Shown: positions 19,461 to 28,214 of the stretch, in pieces
Position numbering within the stretch: the stretch's first letter is position 1
How the letters are laid out: each line of letters starts with the position of its first letter
Assembly: GCA_964493325.1 (NCBI GenBank)
Contig: CAZBMD010000001.1
Coordinates: 62,001-126,000, forward strand
Origin: CAZBMD01 sp964493325
GTDB taxonomy: Bacteria > Babelota > Babeliae > Babelales > RVW-14
Direction of reading: 5' to 3'
Length of the DNA stretch: 64,000 nt
Notes under the pieces: generated by a model
The model's database searches: none
What the model saw: the letters and a program-made list of their open reading frames with translations, nothing else
What the model was told of the DNA's origin: nothing
Position numbers and translations under genes: made by a program

Positions 19461-20477
19461 ATGAGCGCATTTCGGGACAAAAAATCCATAATTAATAATT
19501 CATCCACAGATCCAAATAAAATTTTGCCAATGACCTATCTGTGGGCACGAGAACACTACAAAAACGGCATTGCAAATAACTGGACACCTGAAGAAGTTTC
19601 AATGCAAAAAGACGTCGAACAATGGAAAGCTCATGATGTGCTATCTCCAGAAGAACGTCGACTCATTTTGTGGAATCTTGGCTTCTTTTCAACTGCCGAG
19701 TCATTGACTGCAAATAACATTGTCCTTGCAGTGTACAAGCATGTTACCAACCCTGAATGCAGACAATATCTTTTGCGCCAAGCATTTGAAGAAGCAGTTC
19801 ACACAGACACTTTTATTTACTGCTGTGATTCATTGGGCCTTGATCCTGATTATATTTTTAATATGTATCAAAGCATCCCATCAATCAAAGCAAAAGATGA
19901 TTTTGTTGTAAATATGACGCTTTCTCTTTTTGATGACAACTTTAAAACCGATACAGCACAAAATATTCAAAAGTTCTTGCTCGATCTCATCGGATTTTAC
20001 GTGATCATGGAAGGCATTTTCTTCTACGCAGGATTTGCAATGATGCTTGCCCTCAAGCGTCAAAAAAAGATGGTTGGCGTTGGTGAGCAATTTGAATACA
20101 TTATGCGCGATGAAAGCATTCACCTTGCTTTTGGTTGCGATTTAATCAACACCATCAAGGCAGAAAATCCTGAAATTTGGGATCATGAATTTCAAGTTAA
20201 AGTTATTGAACTGATTAAACAATCGGTTGAACTTGAACGCGCGTACGCTCACGACGCTTGCCCTCAAGGACTTTTGGGCATCAACGCGGAGCAGTTCTGT
20301 GTGTACGTTGAACACATGGCTGACCGCCGGCTTGAACGCATTGGCCTGCCAAAGGTTTATCATAAAGAAAATCCATTTCCATGGATGGGATTGATGACTG
20401 ACCTTGTTAAAGAAAAGAACTTTTTTGAAACACGCGTCACTGAATATCAGACCGCTGGATCGCTTAAGTGGGATTAG
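19461..20477 (+). CDS. nrdB: Class Ic-type ribonucleotide reductase, beta subunit
   Basis: The ATG at 19461 follows AAAGGAGT and yields 338 residues. The metal ligands can be placed at E80 (STAESL), E111 and H114 (FEEAVHTDTF), E184 (IMEGIFF), E218 and H221 (RDESIHL). The residue at the position of the stable tyrosyl radical (E. coli Y122) is F118. A glutamate replaces the first aspartate ligand (E80). Both changes are those of Chlamydia trachomatis R2, whose cofactor is Mn(IV)/Fe(III). The C-terminal stretch FFETRVTEYQ keeps the electron-relay tyrosine. The gene is co-transcribed with nrdA and ends at a strong terminator. A degenerate copy of its 3' end lies at 21171-21295. Confidence 0.95.
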   Translation: MSAFRDKKSIINNSSTDPNKILPMTYLWAREHYKNGIANNWTPEEVSMQKDVEQWKAHDVLSPEERRLILWNLGFFSTAESLTANNIVLAVYKHVTNPECRQYLLRQAFEEAVHTDTFIYCCDSLGLDPDYIFNMYQSIPSIKAKDDFVVNMTLSLFDDNFKTDTAQNIQKFLLDLIGFYVIMEGIFFYAGFAMMLALKRQKKMVGVGEQFEYIMRDESIHLAFGCDLINTIKAENPEIWDHEFQVKVIELIKQSVELERAYAHDACPQGLLGINAEQFCVYVEHMADRRLERIGLPKVYHKENPFPWMGLMTDLVKEKNFFETRVTEYQTAGSLKWD

Positions 20478-20507
20478 GTAGACTTGTTTAATTATTAATA
20501 AATAAAA

Positions 20508-20544
20508 AATCCGCTGACGGGTTAAAGCATCAGCGGATTTTTTT
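20508..20544 (+). terminator. Rho-independent terminator of nrdAB
   Basis: The stem AATCCGCTGA (20508-20517) pairs with TCAGCGGATT (20530-20539) around a 12-base loop and is followed by a run of T. It is A-rich on the other side, so it may also serve the convergent gene at 20577-21077. Confidence 0.85.
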
Positions 20545-20576
20545 AAACTTTAAAGCAAAAATTAATCAGCAATTAT

Positions 20577-21077
20577 TCAGTTATAGGCTATTCCATTTGC
20601 ACAAAATTCACGCATAAAATCTTCTAGAGAACTCAGCCCTTCAGAGAATTTATTGATTAAATAATCAATCGAAGATGGCTCATTATTAACTAATTCGTCG
20701 TTACCGTCTACATCTCCAAACAACTCTCGTATTTCGTCGATATAGCGTTGCATTCCCTCTTCATCACCTTCATTCAATAATTTGAGCTCCAGCCCGCGAA
20801 TATCTTGAAAATACTGTTGCATTTGGCTAGAGCACGCAAGCTTGCGGAATTCATCAGACTGCTTCAATATCTGTAACTGTTGCTGCATCCTCTGTAAACA
20901 TTCCTGCATTAGATCTAACGAGTCTCGATTATTATTTTCATCTAATGAGCTGACAATGTTGTATTCATCCAGATCTAACGTTTGATTCTTAAACTCTTGC
21001 ATGGCATTTACACTTTGACATCCTATTCCAGCAAGTACCAGCGCTGCAAGCGCTAGACTTTTTAATTTGATTTTCAT
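20577..21077 (-). CDS. Small secreted protein or lipoprotein, unknown family
   Basis: The ATG at 21077 follows AAGGA and gives 166 residues. An N-terminal export signal ends either in a weak lipobox (LVLAGIGC) or in an AxA-like site (SVNA). The mature part is acidic and Gln/Leu-rich, with predicted helices such as LMQECLQRMQQQLQ. No catalytic motif is seen. The gene is convergent with nrdB and lies between the intact nrdB 3' end and a diverged second copy of it. It therefore looks like an inserted accessory gene. Confidence 0.6.
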   Translation of the reverse strand: MKIKLKSLALAALVLAGIGCQSVNAMQEFKNQTLDLDEYNIVSSLDENNNRDSLDLMQECLQRMQQQLQILKQSDEFRKLACSSQMQQYFQDIRGLELKLLNEGDEEGMQRYIDEIRELFGDVDGNDELVNNEPSSIDYLINKFSEGLSSLEDFMREFCANGIAYN

Positions 21078-21170
21078 AAAAAAATCCTTTATGTAAAAAA
21101 ATAAATATAACAACTATAGAATAAGCAAAAAATCTACGGAGAGATTACTCGTTTTGTCTTTTTTGTCAAA

Positions 21171-21295
21171 AATATCGCCAAAAGGTTTAATCCTTTTTCG
21201 TTGATAGAATTGATGACTGACCTTGTCAAAGAAAAATTTTTTTTGAAACAAGCGTTACTGAGTACCTGACTGCTAAATCGCTGAAGTGCGATTGG
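21171..21295 (+). pseudogene. Remnant copy of the nrdB 3' end
   Basis: The stretch matches the last ~125 bases of nrdB. It begins in the codons for NPF (read here as NPFSLIELMTDLVKEK) and, after a 1-base deletion, reads FETSVTEYLTAKSLK against FETRVTEYQTAGSLK in nrdB. The nrdB stop TAG is TGG here. Over the last ~90 bases I count roughly three quarters identity. The frameshift and absence of the rest of the gene show that it is not functional. It lies in the same orientation as nrdB, 694 bases beyond the nrdB stop, with one accessory gene between. Confidence 0.85.
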
Positions 21296-21301
21296 CCTAA
21301 A

Positions 21302-24253
21302 CTAAAAAGCTTCGCCAATCGTCAGATACCACGCGTATCCAAGATCATTTGGAATTCTTTTTTTCCACTTCCAACCAATATCAAAGCGCAACGCGCCAAT
21401 CGGAGTCTTGTATCGCAAGCCAAAACCTGATGTTGGAAACCACGTATCAGTCAGGCCTAAAAATCCTGACTGGCTCAAGACACCAATATCTTGAAAAAGA
21501 ACAGTGCCAAAAGATTTGTAGACCGGAATGCGAAGCTCAATATTACCATTGAGCATAGAACTACCGCCTTGAATAGTATATTCCTTGGTAACCAGCGGAT
21601 CTATTGGATTTTTGGTGTCATCAGATGTGGTATATTCATTAATAATATTGCCATTAAGATCTTTTTCAGTAACACCAAGAGGCGGCACAGCATCTTTTTC
21701 GTACCCGCGAACCGAATATGGTCCCCCAAGATAGAACCGTTCGATAGGCATAACAAAATCAAACTTACGCTTAAAAATATGGCCAATGCGAAGATGGGCT
21801 GCAAAAATAACTTTTTTATAGATAGGATAGAAAAATGATTGCTCGGCAAAAAGCTTTGCGGTTATATCTCCTTTATTTTGCGGAAGCATGAATTTAAGTG
21901 AGAAAAATCCCAACCCTCCTTTGCTCGGATTGAGTCTATTATCAAGATTGTCTATCAGAAGGCTTGGTTCAATAAATAAAAAAGGAAGCGTTGTGTCAAT
22001 GACGCTACTATTTAATTTTAAATAGCCTCGTACTCGACTGGTCCGAAGCCACTCGCTCCCCACGTTTATTCCCCAGAAATAATTTTGCTTGTACTCATCA
22101 CTAATGCCAAGCAAAAAACCATTTTGAATAGCCTCGTACGCAGATCCACTCGATCCAATCTGGACAGGATGAACATACTTATTGGCATAACCTTTTATCT
22201 TACCCATAAATGGAAAATTTAACGGAGATGGCAAGGCATAGTCGACATCAAATTTACGTTCAAACTTGGTCCAATCAAAATCAAGCGATAGTTTGTCAGC
22301 TCGATTAGTTGGATTTTTTAAAATAAGCGAAGCTCCCAACTTTGGTGTTGATTGCCGTTTAAAGAGAAAATTTTTACTTGTTAAAAAATAACCAGCACGT
22401 AGCCGAACTTCTGCGGTATCATCATCGGTTAGAGTCAAAATGATTGGTTTTTTACTACTTGGCTTAGCTAACTGATCAGGCTGAATTTGAACCGATTGAA
22501 AGATATCAAGACGCTTTAACTTGCGGCGCGTTAGATCAATTTTATCACGACTCCACAAATCACCTTCTTTGCATTTTATTTCTTTTATAATTCGGCTAAA
22601 CGGAAGCTTGGTATTGCCTCTGACAATAATTTTTCCAAAACGTACCTGCTCACCCATATCAATTTTCCAGCGAACAAAGATTCGCATCCTGTTATTAATT
22701 GTCTTTGAAGCCGGTAAAACGAGAAACTCCGGTTCAACGTCTACATACCAATATCCAAGCTTTTGAAAGTAATTCATTAAAAACAGCCGCTGCTCTTGAA
22801 GCCAATTATAATTAAAAGGAACCCACTGATTTTTAAAATGAGGTCGATATTTTTTAAAAAAATCAGAAGACTCAAGTTGCCGATAACCTTCAATCTCAAA
22901 CCCATTCCAAAAACGCTGAATCCCTTTTTCTACAATTAAGCTAATGGTGTAAGAATCTGTATCTGAGTTTTTTGTAACACGCTGTTCAAGAATCTTAAAA
23001 TCCCAAAAACCAATAGAAAAGTATGATTGTGCAAGACGATTTATGCCATCTTCAAGCATCTGCTGATCATACTTTTTTTCATGCAGCAGATCTACGAAGA
23101 AAGATGAACATTCCTCCGGAATTTCTGTTTTACTATCTCTTATTTCTATATTTTGAACAATAATCGGCTCTTGCTCTTCGATTGAAAAATGAAAACCAGA
23201 ATTGCCAAGAGCTTGATAGGTAATCCGTGGCTTCCAATAGCCTCGCTTGTAGTACTCATGCATAATTTGTTCGGTAATAATGTCTGGAGAAAAAAGCCAA
23301 TCAGGTTCATCAGTCCCTATAATGTCTTCACGAATTTCTTGATCACTAAAAAGTGTATTACCGCTAAACCGTAATAATTTTCGCTTCCCTAGTGTAATTG
23401 AAACCGTAAGATCAACTGTATGTTTTTTTGGGTTCACTTTGCGTGTCAGCAAAATACGGCTATTCAGAAAATCTTTCTTTTTTAAGATAGAGCGCATTTT
23501 TTTTATTTGCTTTTGAATCGAAGCTTTTTCATAGTCTGCGTGTAAAAGCTGGTTCTTAAATTTTCGCTCAATTTCATTAATAAAACTGGGAGCTCGGCCC
23601 TTTTCGCCCTGCAAGATAGCTTTATCAAGATCATTAATTTGAAAAGTAATCGCATTAATTGTGAATACTTGACGACGTTTAATACGTATTTTGACTGTAA
23701 CAGATTTTCGCTTTTGCGAATAAAAAATTTCGTCCGAAACTGACGCCTGAAAAAATCCTTGGTCATAAAGCGTCTTTTTAATGGTTTTTATTGATTCTTC
23801 ATGTTGAACCACATCAAAAACATCCCCAGGCTGAGGAGAATAAAGAGCGACATATTTTTGCCGACCAAAAAGTATCCCCAAAATAGAAACTTTTTTTAAC
23901 GTCCAAGCGCCTATCAAAGTAAAGTGAAGGCGCTTCTGAACCCCATCATCAAATAAATCAATATTGATAGAAGCAAATCGCTTCTTGCTCATTAATTGTT
24001 TGTACGCATGGATGATATTGTGTTTGGTAATCAATGAATGAGGCTTAAGGCAGGTAAGATAAAAAAATTCTTCTTTGCTAAAAGGAATATCTGCGTCAAA
24101 CGTAATTTCATTAAGCATAAGCGAATCTGCTTGAGATCCAAGCATTGCTGTAATCTTACTAAAATTTCCGCCATAGCCCGGGTCTTGAGAATAGACACTT
24201 ACACAACAAAAAAATAGATGTAGAAATAAGAATAATATCTTTTTTGTGATCAC
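21302..24253 (-). CDS. Large Omp85-family outer-membrane protein (second BamA/TamA-like)
   Basis: The 983-residue product starts with a GTG and has a signal peptide (about 1-22). A long series of POTRA-like segments extends over about 600 residues (for example KLLRFSGNTLFSDQEI and VRGNTKLPFSRIIKEIK). A C-terminal barrel with FYLGGPYSVRGYEKDAVPP and the terminal sequence LTIGEAF follows. The number of POTRA-like units appears larger than the five of BamA. Omp85 proteins insert or export proteins across the outer membrane. Whether this one acts in general assembly or in a specialised secretion route cannot be told. It is divergent from tRNA-Glu and next to the nrdB remnant. Confidence 0.85.
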   Translation of the reverse strand: MITKKILFLFLHLFFCCVSVYSQDPGYGGNFSKITAMLGSQADSLMLNEITFDADIPFSKEEFFYLTCLKPHSLITKHNIIHAYKQLMSKKRFASINIDLFDDGVQKRLHFTLIGAWTLKKVSILGILFGRQKYVALYSPQPGDVFDVVQHEESIKTIKKTLYDQGFFQASVSDEIFYSQKRKSVTVKIRIKRRQVFTINAITFQINDLDKAILQGEKGRAPSFINEIERKFKNQLLHADYEKASIQKQIKKMRSILKKKDFLNSRILLTRKVNPKKHTVDLTVSITLGKRKLLRFSGNTLFSDQEIREDIIGTDEPDWLFSPDIITEQIMHEYYKRGYWKPRITYQALGNSGFHFSIEEQEPIIVQNIEIRDSKTEIPEECSSFFVDLLHEKKYDQQMLEDGINRLAQSYFSIGFWDFKILEQRVTKNSDTDSYTISLIVEKGIQRFWNGFEIEGYRQLESSDFFKKYRPHFKNQWVPFNYNWLQEQRLFLMNYFQKLGYWYVDVEPEFLVLPASKTINNRMRIFVRWKIDMGEQVRFGKIIVRGNTKLPFSRIIKEIKCKEGDLWSRDKIDLTRRKLKRLDIFQSVQIQPDQLAKPSSKKPIILTLTDDDTAEVRLRAGYFLTSKNFLFKRQSTPKLGASLILKNPTNRADKLSLDFDWTKFERKFDVDYALPSPLNFPFMGKIKGYANKYVHPVQIGSSGSAYEAIQNGFLLGISDEYKQNYFWGINVGSEWLRTSRVRGYLKLNSSVIDTTLPFLFIEPSLLIDNLDNRLNPSKGGLGFFSLKFMLPQNKGDITAKLFAEQSFFYPIYKKVIFAAHLRIGHIFKRKFDFVMPIERFYLGGPYSVRGYEKDAVPPLGVTEKDLNGNIINEYTTSDDTKNPIDPLVTKEYTIQGGSSMLNGNIELRIPVYKSFGTVLFQDIGVLSQSGFLGLTDTWFPTSGFGLRYKTPIGALRFDIGWKWKKRIPNDLGYAWYLTIGEAF

Positions 24254-24367
24254 GAATAGTTCTACCTAGTACAAGAGAAGCGTTTTTGCGGCATCTCTTA
24301 ACTTTACTATTTTTGTTTAATTTTGTATCATTCTAACGGAAATTTTTCATTTTTTCTTTGATTTCAT

Positions 24368-24442
24368 GGCCCCATCGTCTAACGGTTAGGACGCTGCCCT
24401 CTCAAGGCGGAAATAAGGGTTCGATTCCCCTTGGGGCCGCCA
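24368..24442 (+). tRNA. tRNA-Glu (anticodon CTC)
   Basis: The acceptor stem GGCCCCA pairs with TGGGGCC, with the CCA end encoded. The D-loop region, the anticodon stem CTGCC/GGCGG with loop CTCTCAA (anticodon CTC), and the T-arm AAGGGTTCGATTCCCCTT are all present. The strand is plus. Confidence 0.95.
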
Positions 24443-24487
24443 TAAAGTTGAGAGAGTTGCAAAGTAAAGTATTGTGTAAAAAATTCA

Positions 24488-24769
24488 TCACTCACCAATA
24501 ATTCTAAAAACTCCTCTAAAATCTTTTTCATTAATCAACGGTTCAACAGTAAGTTCAACAACTACTGATTTATTAGTGCCTTTATATAAATGATCAATCA
24601 GTTTATCAAGATTTTCACTAGGACCACATGCAAGGATGACAACGCTGCCATCATCTGCATTTTGAATGGTGCCTTCAACATTAAGATCATGTGCATGCTT
24701 TTGAGCAAACGCTCGATATGCAACACCCTGAACTTTTCCCATGACTTTGATTTTTACACAGCGCTTCAT
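24488..24769 (-). CDS. acyP: Acylphosphatase
   Basis: The 93-residue protein matches the acylphosphatase family in length and motifs. GKVQGVAYRAFA contains the phosphate-binding R19, and GTIQNADDGSV contains the catalytic N37. It hydrolyses carboxyl-phosphate bonds such as acetyl phosphate in the cytoplasm. The ATG follows a GGAG/AGG-type site. It is downstream of the glycosyltransferase gene on the same strand, 108 bases away. Confidence 0.92.
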   Translation of the reverse strand: MKRCVKIKVMGKVQGVAYRAFAQKHAHDLNVEGTIQNADDGSVVILACGPSENLDKLIDHLYKGTNKSVVVELTVEPLINEKDFRGVFRIIGE

Positions 24770-24877
24770 CCTAATTCTCCTTTTTATGAGCGAGCTGAGC
24801 GTATCAGAATATACAAATGGATGTCAAAAAATGATATTTTCTTGGTCCTCTATCAATCGAATAGCTATTCTAGAAGT

Positions 24878-26044
24878 TTATCCCACAAGATGTGAATATA
24901 ATTTCTTATGTTCCTTAACCATAAATTTTTGCTGAAATGGATCGAGTAAATCAGGATGCGTTCTCATTGAAGCGCAAAGATTTTCATCATTAGTAAGCTC
25001 CAAAAGTTTTTCTCCAAATTCATGCCACTGACCAACAGGAACAAGAAAACCATTTTTATAATTTTCGACAACTTCTGCAATACCTCCAACATCATAAGCA
25101 ACAACAGGAAGCCCGCACAAACGCGCTTCAACCACAGCACAGGGCAAGCCCTCCCAAAGCGAACTAAGAGCAAAAACTTTCCAAGAGCGCATTATCGTTG
25201 CAACATCTTGTTGCCATCCCAAAAGTTCAATGTGAGTCGCAAGCTTATTTTGCACTATCCACGACTGAATTTTATCTCGCAGCTGCCCGTCACCGATAAT
25301 TTGAAGTAATAGCCTTTTTTTAAGCACCGGACGAGCATTGTCATAAACAAATTTAAAAGAACGAAGAAGGTCAAAAATATTTTTTTGAGGCTTAAAACAT
25401 GAAACGGTACCAATCACAAACAAATTCGAATCTTCAATCAATAAAGCATCTTTTTGAGCTGGAGAAAAAAAATGTACATCATCAATAGCTGCTCGAATAA
25501 TTGAGCTTTTTTTTGAAAAAAAAGGAAATAATCGCGTTCCCGTAATACGATCTTTTTCGGAAACACAAATAAAATGAGTCGTTATTAAGCTCGAAAAATA
25601 TTCAACAAGAACAATTGCAAACCACTTTATCGCTGATTGATGATCATGAAACCCATAGCCATGAACCGTATGCACCCGATGTTTGATCCCCGCAAAAAAA
25701 GCTGCCCAACGCCCCAAAATTCCAGCCTTCGTGCTATGGGTATGAACAACAATCGAAGGATGCTTTGCTTTTAATTTTCTGAGCTGGAAGATGATATCAA
25801 AAAATGCCTTTATTTCTTGAAAAGCGCTTTTGATGCCAACTTCACGTGTAAGGCTTTTTAGAAGACATACTGACGAAAATTGCTCTACCTGAGGAATCAA
25901 TTCGCCCTGATTACCAGAAATCAGCGAGCATGATACATCAGATTGATTCATACCCCGCATAAGCGCAAGGCAAACTTTTTGAGCACCTCCAAGCTCAAGC
26001 TTGGTAATGATATAGACAACATGTACAGAACCAGGCGTCTTCAT
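24878..26044 (-). CDS. GT4-family glycosyltransferase
   Basis: The 388-residue protein has the GT-B fold signs of family GT4. The N-terminal ITKLELGGAQKVCLAL has the Gly-Gly acceptor-site loop. HTHSTKAGILGRWAA and VHTVHGYGFHDH lie in the first half. In the second domain are the donor-site motif SLWEGLPCAVVEARLCGLPV and the following GGIAEVV. It probably adds a sugar to a lipid-linked or surface glycan at the inner membrane. It is 31 bases downstream of the ATP synthase c gene and may share its transcript, an odd pairing with no clear functional logic. Confidence 0.85.
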   Translation of the reverse strand: MKTPGSVHVVYIITKLELGGAQKVCLALMRGMNQSDVSCSLISGNQGELIPQVEQFSSVCLLKSLTREVGIKSAFQEIKAFFDIIFQLRKLKAKHPSIVVHTHSTKAGILGRWAAFFAGIKHRVHTVHGYGFHDHQSAIKWFAIVLVEYFSSLITTHFICVSEKDRITGTRLFPFFSKKSSIIRAAIDDVHFFSPAQKDALLIEDSNLFVIGTVSCFKPQKNIFDLLRSFKFVYDNARPVLKKRLLLQIIGDGQLRDKIQSWIVQNKLATHIELLGWQQDVATIMRSWKVFALSSLWEGLPCAVVEARLCGLPVVAYDVGGIAEVVENYKNGFLVPVGQWHEFGEKLLELTNDENLCASMRTHPDLLDPFQQKFMVKEHKKLYSHLVG

Positions 26045-26075
26045 CCCGCCTCCTTTTAACTGTTGAACTTTGTCA

Positions 26076-27035
26076 TCAATTTCGTATCAAAAGCAGAGCT
26101 ACAACCATTGCATAAACCACTGAAGATTCAATAAAGGCTATTGCAAGAAGAGTTGTTCGTAGAAGCGTAGAATATTGCGAAGGTTCACTTGCAAGATGAC
26201 AAGCACTACGCGAAGCAACATACCCCATTCCAATACCTGGCCCTAAAGAACCAACTCCCATAGCAAAAGCCGCTACCACAAAAGGCATTATAGCTGTTAC
26301 AAGAGATGTTGCATTGGGAGCAATTGGAGAAAAAATAATCAAAAGACTAAACAAAAGACAAAATGCTAAAGGAGTTTCGATAACCGCTTGGCACAAAATA
26401 GTAAAAGGGAATATTTTGCTGTAGGCATTTTTAAACAATCCCATTGTCCTGCAACTTGCTGATGCAAGCATTGCCTGACCAACAGACGGCCCCCAGCAAC
26501 CAATAGCCATACAGGCTCCTGAAGCAAGCAATTTAAGACTTTCCGCAAGCTCTAACTCACTTGTTATGCGCATACGAATGAGCAAACTAATAATAAAGGC
26601 AAACATTACAGGAGCTTCAATAATTGACTGTGTAACCAGCATAAGCGTTGAAATCTTCTGAGCGATAAAAGGCTGCCGAGCAATAGATTGCGTAGCTGAG
26701 CGAACAACAAAACTGGAGGCTATCCCAACAGTTGCAGCAGCACTACTGACTGCAATAGCCATCCCAAGTTCGGCAAGAGCAATCGGAAGTGTTATGACTT
26801 CTGGCGCACCAAAAATCAAAATCAGCGCTGTAACAAGGGCAATAATTGCTCCACTTTCGATAAGAGCAAGTCCAATAAGCATAGTTTTAAAACAAGACTC
26901 ATTACTAATTGGTTGGCGAGTTGTTGCTTGAATAGTACTCAATCCGGCAAGACCAAGACCTATTCCTCCCCCAATACCACCAAAGACAATAGTGAGGCCT
27001 ATTGATAGATGATGAATATCATGCGGTGAAATCAT
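26076..27035 (-). CDS. atpE: ATP synthase F0 c subunit with four fused hairpins
   Basis: An ordinary F-type c subunit is one two-helix hairpin of about 80 residues. This 319-residue protein holds four in tandem, so eight membrane helices. The ion-binding glutamate of each second helix is visible: E60 (ALIESGAI), E140 (SIIEAPVM), E220 (AVIETPLA) and E303 (FIESSVVYAM), spaced 80, 80 and 83 residues apart. The polar loop motif RQP remains in hairpins 1 and 2 (residues 40-42 and 120-122) and is lost in 3 and 4. Hairpin 4 has the E-S-x-x-x-Y arrangement seen in sodium-binding c subunits, and hairpin 3 has a Gln (GPSVGQ) at the matching first-helix site. The start codon overlaps the atpB stop. Confidence 0.85.
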   Translation of the reverse strand: MISPHDIHHLSIGLTIVFGGIGGGIGLGLAGLSTIQATTRQPISNESCFKTMLIGLALIESGAIIALVTALILIFGAPEVITLPIALAELGMAIAVSSAAATVGIASSFVVRSATQSIARQPFIAQKISTLMLVTQSIIEAPVMFAFIISLLIRMRITSELELAESLKLLASGACMAIGCWGPSVGQAMLASASCRTMGLFKNAYSKIFPFTILCQAVIETPLAFCLLFSLLIIFSPIAPNATSLVTAIMPFVVAAFAMGVGSLGPGIGMGYVASRSACHLASEPSQYSTLLRTTLLAIAFIESSVVYAMVVALLLIRN

Positions 27036-27895
27036 GCATGCTCCTTAGGCGCTTGCTGATCCTCTGCTACATGGTCATCATCTTCATGCTGAATACCAAT
27101 TGCAAGATAGGTGGCAGTAAGCATAGTCAATACATATGATTGAATCATACCTTCAAAAATACCAAACCCCATTTGTAGCCAAGAGAGCGCAAGAATAACA
27201 TGAAGCGCCAACCCTGATACAACTCTAAAGACTGAATATTGCTGATCAAGATTAAATAGCTTAATCAAAACAATGATAGGCAAAGCTATTAGCGTGAACG
27301 ACATAAAATAAAACTTATGAATACCAACAAATTCAATCATCATAATTAAAATAACGCCCCCACCCAAGATATTACCAAAAAGTCGAAACGTCATAGAGGC
27401 TATTTTGGCAAGATCACCAATAATGTGCATAGGAGCCATGACAATCGAAGGTGTTGCAAATTCTCTCAAAAATCCACTCAGATGATGAACTTTAATTTTT
27501 TGGTATTGAACATAGATAAAACTTGTCATAGCAAGCGCAAAGGTTGTATTTAAATCTTTTGTAGCCTCATCCAAAAAAGGTATCAACCCAACCAAGCAGG
27601 CTGCAAACGTAAATGTAAAGATTGATGCTATGAAGGCAAAATAACGATAATTAAACGCTGAGAATGCTTCTTCGCTCATGTTGACAAACAATAAAACAAA
27701 TTTTTCATAGACAGTTGCGGCAAGACTAAATTCTTTTTTGATTGCCTTACGACCAAAAAGAACAAAGCAAAACAACAATGCCATGGCAATCCATGTATGA
27801 ATAAGCGTCTCAATATTTAAAGACCAAAAATCTCCTGTAAGCCCAAGCCATGCAAATGGCTGAACGGTATGGTAATCAAAAAGTGATAAATTCAT
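27032..27895 (-). CDS. atpB: ATP synthase F0 subunit a
   Basis: The ATG at 27895 follows AAGG, giving 287 residues. The essential arginine lies in MTFRLFGNILGGGVI, the most conserved segment of subunit a, and the C-terminal helices are typical. It forms the ion half-channels against the c ring in the inner membrane. The ATG of the c gene overlaps its stop (ATGA), so translation is coupled. No genes for b, delta or F1 subunits are in this window. Confidence 0.93.
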   Translation of the reverse strand: MNLSLFDYHTVQPFAWLGLTGDFWSLNIETLIHTWIAMALLFCFVLFGRKAIKKEFSLAATVYEKFVLLFVNMSEEAFSAFNYRYFAFIASIFTFTFAACLVGLIPFLDEATKDLNTTFALAMTSFIYVQYQKIKVHHLSGFLREFATPSIVMAPMHIIGDLAKIASMTFRLFGNILGGGVILIMMIEFVGIHKFYFMSFTLIALPIIVLIKLFNLDQQYSVFRVVSGLALHVILALSWLQMGFGIFEGMIQSYVLTMLTATYLAIGIQHEDDDHVAEDQQAPKEHA

Positions 27896-27897
27896 AA

Positions 27898-28191
27898 TTA
27901 AGCCTTTACCTTGATACAAATCGATCCTATAAAACAAAGAAAGAAAAGCGTCAAAAAGTAAGTGAAATTTATTGCCACGCTGGACATCAGTATAACCAAA
28001 GATGCAAAAAGAAGTGTAATTCTCAAAATATAATTGAAAAATAATGCAATAAAAACCTGCCGATGGTTCATATCTTGCATATCTATAGAGCTTTTATTAT
28101 GGGCGCGGATATGCATTGACTTAAAAAGTCTTCCGTAAGCAACCCCAAAACATACTCCAAGCACCGACGATATAAATACAGCTCCAACCAT
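27898..28191 (-). CDS. AtpI-like small membrane protein
   Basis: The 97-residue product begins at the ATG at 28191. It has a first hydrophobic segment (about 1-20), a polar middle, and two more membrane segments (about 50-95). It is immediately upstream of atpB (2-base gap), where subunit I (AtpI, an assembly factor for the c ring) usually stands. The sequence itself carries no decisive motif, so the call rests on position, size and membrane pattern. Confidence 0.5.
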   Translation of the reverse strand: MVGAVFISSVLGVCFGVAYGRLFKSMHIRAHNKSSIDMQDMNHRQVFIALFFNYILRITLLFASLVILMSSVAINFTYFLTLFFLCFIGSICIKVKA

Positions 28192-28214
28192 CAAAAAAGC
28201 CTTTTATCTTGTGA

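Noticed and set aside
20577..21295. The nrdB and dapF partial copies considered as insertion-sequence target duplications
   Set aside because: Target duplications are short (2-15 bases) and identical. These copies are about 93-125 bases and diverged, and no transposase or terminal inverted repeats are present.
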